A stretch of 64,000 bases of DNA from Asterella californica (GCA_036924285.1 JAYKYS010000005.1:6014001-6078000); one strand, 5' to 3'; shown: positions 1 through 11,653, counted from the first letter of the stretch. Numbers and translations are program-made. The notes: a model not told the origin generated them from the letters alone.

Positions 1-3000
1 CACGCATTGTTCAACGCTTTCACCTTCGGTAGGACTGCTTGAACTAACACAGAGACTGGCCTTTTGAGGATCTGAAGTTATACTACCAGAAGCTATCCTT
101 AAAGAACACATCCCAAGGACAGATGACCATCCATAAATGAGAGTCATTGGCTTACATTAAGAGTAAGTTTGTACATCTCGTTGCGCAATGTGCAATTTGA
201 TAAGGAGCTACCTCGCAGACTCCAAGCCTGTTCAGTTCACACATCCTCCAAATGGATCAGAGCTGAAGAATACATTCAGCCAAGAGATCCCCCCCACATT
301 AACACGGAACAGGAAACCAAACCGAAGCTTAAACTGGAGCACTAGCAAGTGTGAATTGTGACATCACCTCCGGATAGTCCATCTGCCAGCGTTCAAAACC
401 GAGATGGTATTGACGGTTGCAGCAGAGCAATCTGCCTTCTGCTATGGCAGACCGTAAGCCGAGTTTCCCGTTCTGGTGTTCAATCGAGGTATGACACAAG
501 GGTGTTACATTCAGTCGGCAATTAGTTCTGGTGTAAGTCAAAACTAGTGACTTGAACAACTCTCGGCGAGGTAGAACATCCACGAGCACGACATATCAAG
601 CGCAGTTTTCAAAGGCAAAAAGAAACTCAATGCAGAAATGGTGTGTCCCCGTACGAATTTGAGACGAGTCTTTGGTGACTAGGATTATGTTTTTCTGTAC
701 TCTATCCATCGCAGAGGCACAGCCGAACGTACTGAGTTCTGGTATAACTGGGTATTGCAGCAGCCCAACCTGCTGTAGGACGGAAAAGTGCAAGGGACGC
801 ATTGTTTGGGCAAAACGCAGGTACCTGGTTCCTGACGACAAATTGTACGGTAGGATCATATGGGTGAAGACCCTCCTGCATCTGTAAAGTCCAGACACCA
901 GCAACCAAGCAACGCACGGCGTAGAACTTTCGTTCCCCCTCGGCAGCTAGCGAGCTCAGAGCCACGACGCAGTTTGATTTCAACAATGAAGAGATGTCAT
1001 AGGACGAGCGTGGACTCGCTAAGCCGGGTGCGTCGATCGGATCAGATTGAGAAATCCTTTTCGGTTTCATGCCCGCGCTCAGCACTGGACGGGAGAAAAG
1101 GACTTTGTTTTGTGACATGGCCAAAGTGAGTGACGAGAAACAGGGCCGCTCAACGTTAGTAATACAAGCTACATGAATGCTATCCTTGGTCCATGGTTCT
1201 CAGATGAATATGAAGTTGGCCTCCACCATTATCTTGGAGAAAGCACGGTGAATGATACAGGGACAGACTCAGAATCGCCGTCGTCACTGACGGTTCTCAC
1301 AACGCCCTGACGATCTTTCGTCACCAAGACATATCAGTGGAAACAGGGGAGTTCTGTGGCCTGGAACAGCAATTTGAAAAGTTCGGAAGCGCCTCCATTC
1401 TTGACGCCACCTCATAAATATATCTTACAAAAAGGTAATGATGTTTGCCCACATAAAGCCCATTCGACTGGAGCGAAGTGAAATTCAGAAGAAGAATCCT
1501 CCCATAAACCCGATAGAATAATCTTCCCTTGAAGAAAACGTCCCATGCCTCGTTGCAACTCGAACCTAATGAGAACCGGGAGAAGTAGTAAGAATTCTTA
1601 AGGCAAAAAGTAATGAAGAAAAATGGATGCCAACTGCGATCCGACCGTCAATCTTCGAGCCTTCAGAGCGCTAATGAAGCAAATCGAACTATCGTACACT
1701 AAAATATGGAATCCGAATTTAAAACGAGCGATCAGGAGGTACGCAAGCAACGACCGCAATAAAGCAGTGGACCACTCCCATCCGCAAGAAAACGACCACG
1801 TCAGTACTAATCCTACCAGCGTATACCTAAATCATACTTTCTGCACAATGTGATGCTTTCTTTCCACGATGAGCAGAAAACTGTGACAAACTTTTATCCA
1901 CTTCCCCAACGAACGCTGCTCAAGATTCACGGTCTCGTCTCATTATGCTCTGATATTTAAATACAAGCGCGGCATCACTTTGACTTTTTAACACTGCACT
2001 GCCCGTAGTGGTAGGGATGGTTGTCTCCCTACTTCTTTACTGTAGGCAGGGAAAAGCACTGTACAGCTGCTACTACATAGCAGTGACCTGGTTATTCAGA
2101 TTTGACTGCCCAAAAAAGAGCTCACAAGGTAATACGAGCTGTGTCGCGAGGTACGCGCATGGTTCTGACTCCGGATCCACCAAGTTTGAATAACTCCTAC
2201 CGGCAGAGGCGGAGCACCGCCTGCGATCGCCTGTTTCCGGCAATATTCTTGGCACTTGTAGACTTGTACTGTAACGTCTGTAACGTCTCTACAAGGAAGT
2301 CAGGTCAGCCATGTGCTGGAGAACTCGCCCACGTGGTTTTGGACAGAAATCTCTCTTCCCTCTTACTGCATTGAGCACTTATCCACCCTCTCGTCACATT
2401 TGTCTACCGTTAGCTCCAGTTGCTCCCTGTTTCGCACCATCGCTTCGTAGTTCCGTTCCAATCTATCGTTTCTCCACGCCTACTTTCTCCCGAATCCCAG
2501 CTCGTGCTACGTACGTATTCAGTGCCTCCACTTCACTCTAAAGTAGACTAACTCTAGCAAAATTACAATTCTTCACCCTACCTGATAATTAGCCGGGATA
2601 CAAGTAGGCATTGCTATGGCCAAATCTGAATCTGCACGTCCTCTCTATTCTCTCCGCCCGGCTTCAGCTTTTAATGCACATGGATTAGCGGACTACTTCT
2701 GCGGCGAAGAGTTAGACCCACAGCCGCGAGGTTTGCGTCCCGGTGAAATCTAAAGGGTATTTCTATGGGGGTTGACTCATAGCTCGTCCACTCTCGTGCA
2801 TCAGCAACTGATCTGCTGGACCACCATACTTCTTCCACGCCTTCCGATTTACGTCCTTCCTCCACATTATGTACTTTCGTTTAACTCTTTTAAACACTAT
2901 GGAGTATAGAAATTCGAAAATGATGTAGTTAGTGAAGTTGGTGGGTGCTAGGGTTTTATACACACGGTGCAATAATCATTACTCTTTTCTCCGGTTCCTT

Positions 3001-3533
3001 CTTCTCTCCGATCCCGTCTTTCGTGGAAACGGTAACCTATTACATTCGACAAGCTAAGCCAGTGGTACAGTGTCGATGGGCTGTATCGATGGACCAATCT
3101 GAGCATAAGGGACTCGGACTCCTATAACACACAGTAAGATCAGTAAGATATTCCACTGTTCGTTCCGTCAGTTAACAATAATAAGTTCCTGATACTATTT
3201 GTGTTAGTGGATCGATATTTCTGATCGCTTACAAGGAAATGAAGATTCAACACTCTGACACGACCAGCTTAAAATTTGACCAAAAGGTAAAATCAGCTGG
3301 ATGTATACACAGAATTTGACTTCAAGGTAAAAGAAATTTATTGCTCAAAGTTACAACGGAGTAACTTAAACCTGCGTGTCGGGTGAATATGTACAACTGA
3401 TCACCTAAAGAGCTACAAATTCGCTGACAGTGTGAAATGGATCCGAACTATATTCACATCTCCTCTCCCTTCCGAGGAAAGAAAAATAGATACCAACTAT
3501 TGACTCTACTTTTTACAACGGTGTACATGTCGC
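1..3533. other. Mostly unassigned DNA left of POLD4
   Basis: No gene in this stretch can be identified with confidence. The best coding signal is on the minus strand at about 329-1124 and has its own entry. Short open frames at 1623-1853, 2102-2541 and 2671-2972 have no recognisable motif, no convincing splice sites and biased composition (pyrimidine-rich around 2380-2540), so I treat them as chance. No repeat family, RNA gene or terminal repeat was recognised here. Confidence 0.4.
329..1124 (-). CDS. Possible unidentified minus-strand gene
   Basis: An ATG at 1124 on the minus strand opens a frame whose first 50 or so residues are rich in Ser, Pro, Lys and Arg and poor in acidic residues (it begins MAMSQNKVLFSRPVLSAG), like an organelle transit peptide. 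The segment LSSLAAEGERKFYAVRCL follows. Possible splice sites lie downstream: CAG before GAGGGTCTTCACCC, AACCAG before GTACCT, and an acceptor before GTTGGGCTGCTGC. They would link to a frame with GLLQYPVIPELSTFGCASAM near 690-770. A further minus-strand frame lies at 329-589. I do not recognise the protein, and the exon structure is a guess. It could be a real gene that continues to the left of the window, or chance open frames. Confidence 0.25.
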
Positions 3534-4557
3534 TCATACACGCCCCTCCCACAAGCAATTTGGGGAAGCTTCGAGGTTCACAAGCATCTCCCTAACGTTA
3601 GTTGGTGGGTTCAAACCCAGACGAGATGCCCGCTCCCATCTTTCCATTCTGGATATGCCCAGACAGGGCCCATAAGCCATGTTCATGTCGAACTGCCGTA
3701 AAGAATTCTCGACTTCGTCGAAACCGTCTGAAACAGAAAAACCCAATGTCAGTGACCTAAGATGATCTGGTGCACAAAGCCAACTAGAACATGGTACACA
3801 TTATTCAGGTGTAGATAGCCTGGTCCCAGGCAAAACCTAAACCATACATATCAGCCTTCATGGACATGGGGATTGCAACGAATAGAGTTTCTACTTCGAG
3901 AGCTCTTCAACAACTTCTTTTGGGTCAAATCTTCGCCACAAGCGAAGATTGTACAGGGCACTCAGATTATATTTACTTCATTCCACATTTGGTACAAGTA
4001 CCACTCAGAGGATTGACAGATTTATGAAATGTGCTTCATCATTGTGCCCTAAAGTTACCGTGATCTCGATATCAATCAACACTGCGGAGAAAACAACTGA
4101 CATAACATGCGCCTCTAAACACATCACATCAAAATACAGCAGATAAACTATGCTGTGGATAGTACTCTTAGGTGTACGACATTCATACAAGCACATACAC
4201 AATAGTTGGTCCACAAGCATGATCAACTTTCTTGAAAAGACAGCGCCGATAGAGGTAACAAACCTTGCTCGAGTTCTATGAAGTGTAAAGATAAGGCGCG
4301 GCGGAGTCTCACAGGAAACGAACACCAGGCAATGAAAACAGAAGAGACGTACCGTTCAAATCCAGTTTGCCACCTCTTGAAGTGACGAGCGCAGCGGGCT
4401 GAGCTGATCCGCCACCGATGGAAGCACTTCCGATCGACACATCTTCGTAGGTGGCCGAGAGTTTGTCGAAACGTTTCTCTTTATCACCGGCGGAAGCCGC
4501 CTTCTTCCGCTGTGGGTATACTCCTGACAAATTGTGCTTCCGTGATGCAGATGCCAT
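3534..4557 (-). CDS. POLD4: DNA polymerase delta subunit 4 (POLD4, p12-like)
   Basis: This encodes the smallest accessory subunit of the replicative DNA polymerase delta, which stabilises the nuclear holoenzyme. Two exons on the minus strand are 4557-4353 (68 codons plus one base) and 3727-3534. The intron has a G|GTACGT donor and a TTTCAG acceptor; the phases match and give 132 aa. Exon 2 carries the family core: LRQFDMNMAYGPCLGISRME, then RWERASRLGLNPP, where YGPC-GI-R-RW-RA--LGL-PP is the POLD4 signature. The protein ends CLWEGRV, comparable to the CLW near the C-terminus of animal p12. The basic N-terminus (RKHNLSGVYPQRKK) is in the position of the PCNA-interacting region, though no perfect PIP box is visible. 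I chose the ATG at 4557 because the upstream in-frame residues do not look like the family; a longer N-terminus from 4713 is possible. Length fits plant homologues of about 120-130 aa. Confidence 0.92.
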
Positions 4558-5546
4558 ATCTACTTTCACAAACAACAGACAGCAGCAAAGAACTCGGTCA
4601 TCGAAGTCGCGTACAAACCGCAACAAGAATCCGCCTTGCCGTAATAGCCTAACCACTGCACCTTGCCTTTTAGTAGACGGATGAATGGAGAAGTCCCTCA
4701 GAGGGACCGACAACGTGGACCCGTGTGTAGACCCAAGAACATGTTGTGTAACCTATAAGCCAAGCAACGGCTAGTGGTCACCTCACTTTAAATAGTGTAC
4801 TGTAGACCGAGGGGTCTCGGCCGTCACTCGCCATCCATACAGCACTTCAATCGGCATGTTTTCTACCAGTGTACGGGTAGAAAAACACCCTAGTTAGGGC
4901 ATGGCAAGGTTCAAGAGACGGGAACGCTAGCGGAACGCAATGAGATAAAGCTGCGTTCTCATCGGTTTTTCGCGTGTGCGGCTTGGCTCCATCGACGGCA
5001 GAGGCAGCCGCCATTTCCAGAGCCGCTTTTGGGGACCCTCCAGCCCCTCCACGTTTTGGCGGATTAAACCACAAGTACCGCTATATTAGCGGTGGGATCC
5101 CCACCGCTAATCATTTTAAACCTTTGCTAAGTAAGTTCAGTACGGGCGGGGGCCCCTGAGAGATTTGCGCAACGCAGTTACCAACGCAGTATAGCCTCAA
5201 ACACTGTGGTCTTGGTAGCAAAATGAGCAGAAAAGGAATAGCTTCAAAATGAGCCCATGATGAGCTCAGGAGGACAACGGATGACTTCAAAATTATCAAG
5301 TGAATCCTGGATCACTGAGAACCACAGAAATAGAATATTCTGAATTCTGAATTTTGAAATGTTCTCCTATCCAGCATATTTTGTTATTATCACTTACCCT
5401 TGCGTTACTATGAACTAACTGCTCTTTTGAGACAAGGAGCTCCACAGAGACCTTGGCCTCCCGCACTCTGACTGAGAGAAAAAAAGCAGCTACAGTGAAA
5501 AGAGTCCGCCGCGTGGGAAGTGAAGGCTTTTATACCCCTACTAGTG
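4558..5546. other. POLD4 upstream region and DNA up to the Mutator-like element
   Basis: This is the likely promoter and 5' leader side of POLD4 (minus strand), followed by DNA running to the left end of the Mutator-like element. It holds a 27-nt palindrome at 5085-5111 and a 24-nt motif at 5032-5055 that recurs inverted at 16194-16217. Open frames on both strands over 4847-5159 resemble no known protein and overlap each other, so they are not called. Confidence 0.4.
5085..5111. repeat. Perfect 27-nt palindrome
   Basis: ATTAGCGGTGGG and its exact reverse complement CCCACCGCTAAT are separated by ATC. The stem is 12 bp with a 3-nt centre. It lies 30 bp right of the 24-nt motif at 5032-5055 and may belong to a small foldback element. 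No function can be assigned. Confidence 0.8.
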
Positions 5547-5583
5547 GTTTAATGCGGTAATCTCACGCGCGAGTTAATTAGCA
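5547..5583 (+). repeat. Left terminal inverted repeat of the MULE
   Basis: The 37 nt start with GTTTAATGCGG and pair with 14828-14864 in reverse complement, differing at two positions. The inner part belongs to a 32-nt unit beginning GCGGTAATCTCAC that is repeated in tandem at about 5554-5617, so the left end carries a second, degenerate copy that the right end lacks. Confidence 0.85.
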
Positions 5584-5617
5584 TCGCGGTAATCTCACAC
5601 GCGCTTTAATTAACCTC
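5554..5617 (+). repeat. Tandem 32-nt repeat in the left MULE end
   Basis: Two successive units begin GCGGTAATCTCAC, continue with a CGCG-TTAATTA core and end in TC; they differ at about six positions. Duplicated terminal units are common near transposase-binding ends, so they may be binding sites (inference). Confidence 0.75.
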
Positions 5618-5639
5618 GCAGTTCACCACAGTGAGGTTT

Positions 5640-6500
5640 TCGTCGCGACACAATCTGAAAATAGCCGTGACGCGGGTTTCAGGTTCCATGACCGTTGACG
5701 AGTTTCCGTTCCGTGATCGTTTCCGTCCGTGACCGGTACAGCGCGGCAGAAGCGGCGGCATTCACGACACCGCGGCATCGACGAAGCGCGGCATTCGACA
5801 TTCGGCATTCGGCATCGATGAAGCGCGGCATTCACGCATTCACGAGCGCGCACATTCACGAAGCGTGCATTCACGCATTCACGAGCGCATTCACTTTGTC
5901 GAGCGCATTCACGCATTCACGTTTGCAATTCTGCATTCACGAGACCAATTCTAGCGATCATACACAAGAGCGAGAGCGAGGTTTAAGCGGCCAGTACGTG
6001 AGAGAGAGGTTTAGGCTCATGTCAGCCGCGCTCCACTGAGAAGCGCGGCATTCAGCACAGCGCGCGGCATCGATGAAGCGCGGCATTCACAAGGGTCCTG
6101 CGCATTCACGCATTCACGAGAGCGATAGCGATTCAGCGAGATTCAGATTCTAGAGCGAACACGAGAGAGAGAGCTCCATAGCGATTCATTCAGAGCGAGG
6201 TTTAGGCGGTCAGTACGTGAGAGCGAGGTTTAGGCGCATTCACGAGAGCGAGAGCGACATTCACAGCATCCGCGTACCGCCGCTGAGCTGGATTTCTCGA
6301 GGTTTCTGGATTGAGCGAGGATTTCGCTCCGCGGTCTGTCCGAGCTGTTCGATTCCTGTCTGATTCTTGAGCTGATTCCTGTCTCCGCGGTCTGATTTCG
6401 AGCTGATTTCTTTGAGCGACTCGGCAAAGGGAGAAGGGCGTGAAGCGAGATTCGTGAAGGCCTTCATTCAAGAGCAGCCGTCGGGTAAGTACCGCTCCCT
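5640..6500 (+). repeat. GC-rich microrepeat arm (CATTCACGAGCGC family)
   Basis: Many irregular copies of ATTCACG, GAGCGCG and GCGGCATTC run through this stretch, including GCATTCACGCATTCACGAGC. It is probably the subterminal arm and leader of the transposase gene. Open frames here on either strand are by-products of the repeats. A GTAAGT...CAG pair just before the transposase ATG encloses only about 29 nt, too short for a normal intron. Confidence 0.6.
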
Positions 6501-6513
6501 ATTTCATTATCAG

Positions 6514-9012
6514 ATGGCGGAAGAGTTAAAAGCGTGTTCTCGTTGTAATAAGCCTCTTCCTGTTTCGGAGTTCTTTAGAGAAAGACGAAGCAAGAAACCG
6601 TTAGGTACTCGTCAGTTCAAACGATGTAATACTTGTGCTGAGGTGAGTAGCACAGATTATCATGAGGATAATGAGGACTTTGGTGATATCGATGTGGTTG
6701 AGAAGATCGATTGTACGTTGGAGAACTTTTTAGACGTTGTGATCAAGATGTTTGACGATGAATTGGTCACGAATAGTTCTTTGTTGACACGAATTCGACT
6801 TCAGTTGACAGAGCAACTGTTGGTAGATACAGGTTTGGTGATCGCACTGCTGCCACGAACCGAGTGTGAACCATCATTTTTAGAGCAGAAGTATGTTGAT
6901 TTTGTAAAAGATTACTTGAAAACTGACATTGAATGTGGATCGGGATATTATTGGGGTTTGCAATACGTTCGGCCGTCTATAGTTCCAAGTACACCACATA
7001 TGTGTACCGCTAGCATGTGGTGTACCTCGCGTGACGATCGTATGTCATCCCGAGTGGAGGTCGGTTCTTCTAACTTGGTAAGGCAGCCTGGTAAACGTAA
7101 GGCTATACAACGATTTCCTTGTAGAGGATCGGTGAAAATTGATATTGATCTGAAGGAGAAGACATGCGTGTTATTAGTACAACATCTATGTCACCATGAG
7201 CGTCCGTCATTTCGTGATTCTGCCATTCCGTTAGCTGCCATCGAATACTTGGAGAAGTCTGTGCACAGTTCTTTCCGAAGGGCTGAGTTGTATCGAGCAT
7301 TATGTATGGAACGACTCATTGATCTTGCTATAGTCACACGAAGTCAGGTAAATTATCACATTACTTCAATTGTGTCGCGTACTTATATCCGGAACGTGTC
7401 TGATCAGTTACAGTCTGCGTCAGAACTAATAGGTAGTGAGAAGTATTCAAACTAGGGTTTTAGGCCGATAGTGTTTCTGAACGATGAAGAATATAGTATT
7501 TTCGGGTTCATCACTCCCTTCTTTAATACGGTTCGGACAGTGACTGAGATTGTCATCGATAGCACGTTCAAGACCAATCAAGTAAGATTCGAGTTGTTTG
7601 CGGTAAATGCTAATGTGGGCGGATTCGGACTCCCTTTATCATACATGTTTTATAGTCAGAAGGTCATAGAGAAAGGTAAGAGAGTCACCCCTTCTCAACC
7701 TGGCGAAGGGGAGTCAATTCGGGTAAATGCTCTTGTGATGTGGTTCGAGGCTTTGCTTGCGTTAAGGTTGAAGCCCATCTTCATTCTTTCCGACAAGGAC
7801 ATGGGACAGATAAAGGCCTTGCAAACTGTGTTCACAAGGAGTTTTGTTCAACTCTGCTTGCGCCATGCGCAAGCAGCAGTCGAAACACGAGTACGTCAAC
7901 TAAAACGGCTGGTGTCCAGTTACGATGCTATGTCTGCTAGTATGTTGTTTCTTTGCATCGATGGAGCGTGGACTATCGGACAGCGGCTGGTTCCAGACCA
8001 CATTGCTCCCATGGATAAGCGACGGGAAATCAATGTGTGGTTCAGCAGGCACTTCAATGTTCATCCGTTGATTCTTGTTCAACCGAGTGTTTATCTATCT
8101 GCAGAGGAGCTTTATTCCACTTGTGGGCAGGAAGCTTATGGCTGGTGTCATCGTCTTGATTTGGTTCATCTCTGGGCGTACATGTGGAATGAGTGGTATA
8201 AGCCAGAGAAGTGGACATTGTTTGCTCGGTCTGCAAAACCGGTGTTGTGTTTGTCTAGAACGACTAACATCATTGAGTCTCATTGGAGGAAACTCAAATA
8301 TGATTACAAGTATTCTTGTAACAGACCGCGGTTGGACAAACTTTGTGAGATATTGGCAGGAACTTTGGTTAAGGATTTGCAGGTGGACGTCTCGCAGATG
8401 CAGAATGGTAGATTTTATCCATCTTGATGGAGAGATTTTCGTCTCACATGGAAGAAGTGTACAGAAGCGGTCGTTTCCGGTGATGCTCACTTGCGATATG
8501 AGACAAGTATAGGGTCGTGGGTATGTAGTTGTCCCTCGTTTCTTACTGATGCATATTTTCTCTGTAAGCATTTGGTACAGGCTTGGACCATAAAACACAA
8601 CTGCTTTCTGGAGTTTTTGGATACCACGAGACGACATGATTATCCTTTGATTGAGTTTGGACCTGCCGGATCTATACTACAACGTCACACTATATATCCA
8701 GAGCACGTTCCTTGGACTTCGGTCGATCAGACTGTAGGTACTGACGATATGGATGCAGCAAGTTATTCTGATGGTGAGGTACATGAGGATGGGGTACTGA
8801 CTTATGTGCAAGTGGTTGAACGCTTGCACAGAAACACATCTCGCGGAGAAGCTCTTTGCAATCGGGAGCAAGATAACGTGTTGTTTCTTATCCGTATGAA
8901 CCGCATCATAGATGCTTTCGAACGCAGGTTGGATGAATGCGAGGAGACATTGCGGTCTCGCACTCAACAGGCTACCTTCACAAATAATGGACCTGCTGAT
9001 TTGCTACGATGA
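6514..9012 (+). pseudogene. MULE transposase with two in-frame stops
   Basis: One reading frame runs 833 codons from the ATG at 6514 to the stop at 9010-9012, broken only by TAG at 7453-7455 and TGA at 8425-8427, with no frameshift. In order: an N-terminal four-cysteine motif (ACSRCNKPLPVSEFF then RCNTCAEV, CxxC-CxxC); a middle region without landmarks; the MULE catalytic core with VIDSTFKTN (Asp at 7558-7560), ILSDKDMGQIKAL (Asp at 7792-7794) followed by LCLRHAQ, and NIIESHWRKLKYDY (Glu at 8275-8277) as the likely DDE triad; and a C-terminal SWIM zinc finger, VCSCPSF then FLCKHL (CxC at 8524-8532, CxH at 8563-8571). It would cut and join transposon ends in the nucleus. The stops make this copy a probable pseudogene unless they are read through. 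The frame is open upstream to 6412, but the first ATG is at 6514. Confidence 0.85.
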
Positions 9013-9178
9013 AGAGCGTTGAGTGTATTTCGAACGCAGATTTGACTGTGAGTATACTACGAGTAGTGGACTCTGAGTGAGTATAAGACAGATTTCAGTT
9101 TTGATTTGTTGATATTCCTTAAATATGGTTCTTTTTGGGTTTTTGGGTTTTTGGGATTATGGTGGGAAGGGAAAGGGT

Positions 9179-9201
9179 GGGGGGGGGGGGGGGGGGGGGG
9201 G
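9179..9201 (+). repeat. Homopolymer of 23 G
   Basis: An uninterrupted run of 23 guanines is flanked by further G-rich sequence (GGGTGG, GGGGAGGG) just downstream of the transposase frame. It could form a G-quadruplex, and its length is liable to sequencing or assembly error. Confidence 0.9.
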
Positions 9202-9510
9202 TGGGGAGGGTGCCCTTGGCCTCAATCGGTGAGGGTCAGCAGGTTCAATTCTTGCCTTGGGCTTTGTTACTCGATACAAAAGGACCAGAATTCGGGAGCT
9301 GCGAGTGGGAGCTGCGAGTGGGACCACCTTCTGCCCACGGGTTCTTTACGCTCCACGTTTACCGATCCCTGTGTTTTTCAATGTTGTTGCTACCTTCTGC
9401 AGGCACCGATGGAGTACAGCAGGATAGGGTAGTTTGAATAGCGATAGCAGGGTAGTTTGAATAGTCATCTATATAGTCTACTATGCAAAGGAGTTTCGAA
9501 ATCGGCCTAT

Positions 9511-9557
9511 GAGCTCAGGTATGCGCTCAGCAAATGTCTGAACGCATACCTGAGCTC
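9511..9557. repeat. Perfect 15-bp inverted repeat (hairpin)
   Basis: GAGCTCAGGTATGCG at 9511-9525 is the exact reverse complement of 9543-9557, with a 17-nt loop. It lies about 500 bp past the transposase stop, inside the MULE. It could fold in the transposase 3' transcript or mark an inserted foldback element; the function is unknown. Confidence 0.8.
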
Positions 9558-10719
9558 GTAAAGCCACTAGTTAAACGGCTGACGGCCTTATACGTTGACG
9601 GGAAGTAGAGATTATCAGTAGCAGTAGAGATTATGATGAGTCTTATCTCGATGGGGCCCATCGAGGGCTATATCAAAACTGTACTTAAAGTTTGAGAAAT
9701 AAAGTTCCACTGGGCTCGCCGAAGCCCTTTCCCCTTAACTACGAAATTTACTACGGTAGTCGTTTGATGATATTACCCTGTCTGGCCGGTTCTTTGAGAA
9801 AACAGTATGAGGCATTAGACACACCATCGATCTGTCTAATATAAACCATATATCATGAAACTTTCAAGACCAAGTGAATAGTCAAGTACAAATGAACTCC
9901 GCCTAGGGACTTGATGGTGTCGGTTCGAATCTTCGAGCAGGAAAACTCATATATACATTGTCGATTTGATTCAAGTCTTTGGATGGGTGTACTCATAAAA
10001 ACTAAAGTGTTAAAGGGGGTCCTTAAAAATTCTAAAGTGTTAAAGGGGGTGTCTCTAAAAAATCCGGTCTTACCGAACCTCCCAAGAGGTCTCGTGATTG
10101 GTTACGTCTGAAAATAATCTCAAGAAAAAATACATACGCATCGAAATACATAGGAGTAACTCAGGCTGGGTGATTATGCGAGCTTACATCGAATTATCGA
10201 GAATCACCACCTTGATATATAACGCAAACTTCTAAAATATTACCACAAGACCGTGAAAAAAGAATCATCGTCACTCTTATCTACATAAGACTATTTGGGT
10301 CTTGGTCATTATCCTCAGTATTTCTTTTGTTCTCTTTGAATCACTCGACTTGGTTTGAACTTCGTTCTGAAGTGAGTAACGATTTAACAAACTCTTTTCC
10401 ATTGTGAGATATTAAACACACTTTATGTTGATTAAGGATCAACCATCGGTTTCAGGAGGAGGAAAACAATTGCTCGACCCCTCTAATTTATTGTTTCGTG
10501 AGTAAGTGCGAGCCTAGTTCGTATAAGGAAATATTAAAAAGAGTTGGTTTAACAAAGATAAAGTTATAGCAACCTAACAAGTGATGAAGACTGTAGCATT
10601 TATTTTTCTGAGAAATAGTAGAAGGAAATGCAGAAAAGATATTAGCAATAATAAGAGTCGAATTTGAATAACAACAGTGAAATATGTCCGTTGATCATAA
10701 TTAATCCGGACTCGACAAA

Positions 10720-10790
10720 TAACAATAAGTTGTTATTTGGGGTCTGTATTAAATAACAACCTGCTGTTATTAAATAACAACCCTGCGATA
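10720..10790. repeat. TTATTTAATAACAAC palindromic cluster
   Basis: Several copies of ATTAAATAACAACC and the complementary GTTGTTATT lie close together, giving a foldback-prone AT-rich patch. No further meaning is visible. Confidence 0.5.
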
Positions 10791-10890
10791 CGGAAGGATG
10801 ATTAATCGTTGGACCCCTTCCTCATGCAAAAAGAATATTTATTGAACAGAGATAATTTACAGGATAAATAATAATAAGTTTCTTAATATA

Positions 10891-11028
10891 ATGTAGGGGT
10901 AAAAGGTAATTTAGGGTTAACCCTTTTATTCACAGAAATATTTTTTCTGGGTACCCTTTTATTCACAGAAATATTTTCACTGGGTACCCTTTATTTACAG
11001 AAATCTTCATTTAGGGGTACCCCTACAT
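10891..11028. mobile_element. Small foldback unit with three tandem repeats
   Basis: ATGTAGGGGTA at 10891-10901 is inverted exactly as TACCCCTACAT at 11018-11028. Between them lie three tandem units of about 33-37 nt, each containing CCCTTTTATTCACAGAAATA or a close variant (10918-11012). Short ends plus internal tandem units resemble a MITE-like insertion, but no target duplication was confirmed. Confidence 0.45.
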
Positions 11029-11370
11029 GATTTATGCTGTTAATGTACATAAATATTATTGTGTGCTAAACTCTTTTTAATACCAGAAATCATTTCGAGG
11101 GTAAATTTGTGCTAATGGTACCCGTTACATTTTGAAGAAACTACTTTCATGGATACTCATTCGTAATATCCCATCATATGGACACTTCACACTCACTATG
11201 TCATGAATCATATATACTTAATAAATGATTATCGTGATCATATAGTTCTGCAATCAAAGTAATTTAGAATTGGTTTACTATTTTTGGTTTGATTTTTAGG
11301 TTTAATTTATTTAACTCATTTTCTTTTATAGAATGCCTTGGGGGGTTTCCTCAAATGGGTGGACCTTAAC

Positions 11371-11653
11371 CAACCATGTCAGAATGAGCTCAAATTTAGA
11401 CAATATGGTGTATATACTACATATATCATTCTGCCAGAATTTCGTGTCGTTCTGAGATACTTGAGAAATCGTCTTTATTTACAAAATGCTCTCCAAGGTA
11501 CCCAAATGGGTTGTCCTTAGCGTTTGCGGTTTTTTCAACCATGTCAGAATGAGCTCAAATTTAGAGAATATGATGTCTATGCTACATATATCATTCTGTC
11601 AGAATTTCGTGTCGTTCTGAGATACTTGAGAAATCGTCTTTATTTACAAAATG
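11371..11653 (+). repeat. Direct duplication, offset 165 bp
   Basis: The segment beginning CAACCATGTCAGAATGAGCT at 11371 recurs at 11536 and continues with few mismatches for about 117 nt to TTTATTTACAAAATG. The high identity suggests a fairly recent segmental duplication in non-coding DNA. Confidence 0.85.

Noticed and set aside
4847..5159. Overlapping frames on both strands upstream of POLD4, Ala/Pro-rich
   Set aside because: No homology is recognisable and the strand is ambiguous; the stretch contains a palindrome and a dispersed motif, so repeat or promoter DNA is more likely.
5623..6471. Several overlapping frames on both strands in the left MULE arm
   Set aside because: They are explained by short GC-rich repeats; frames overlap each other and contain no motif.
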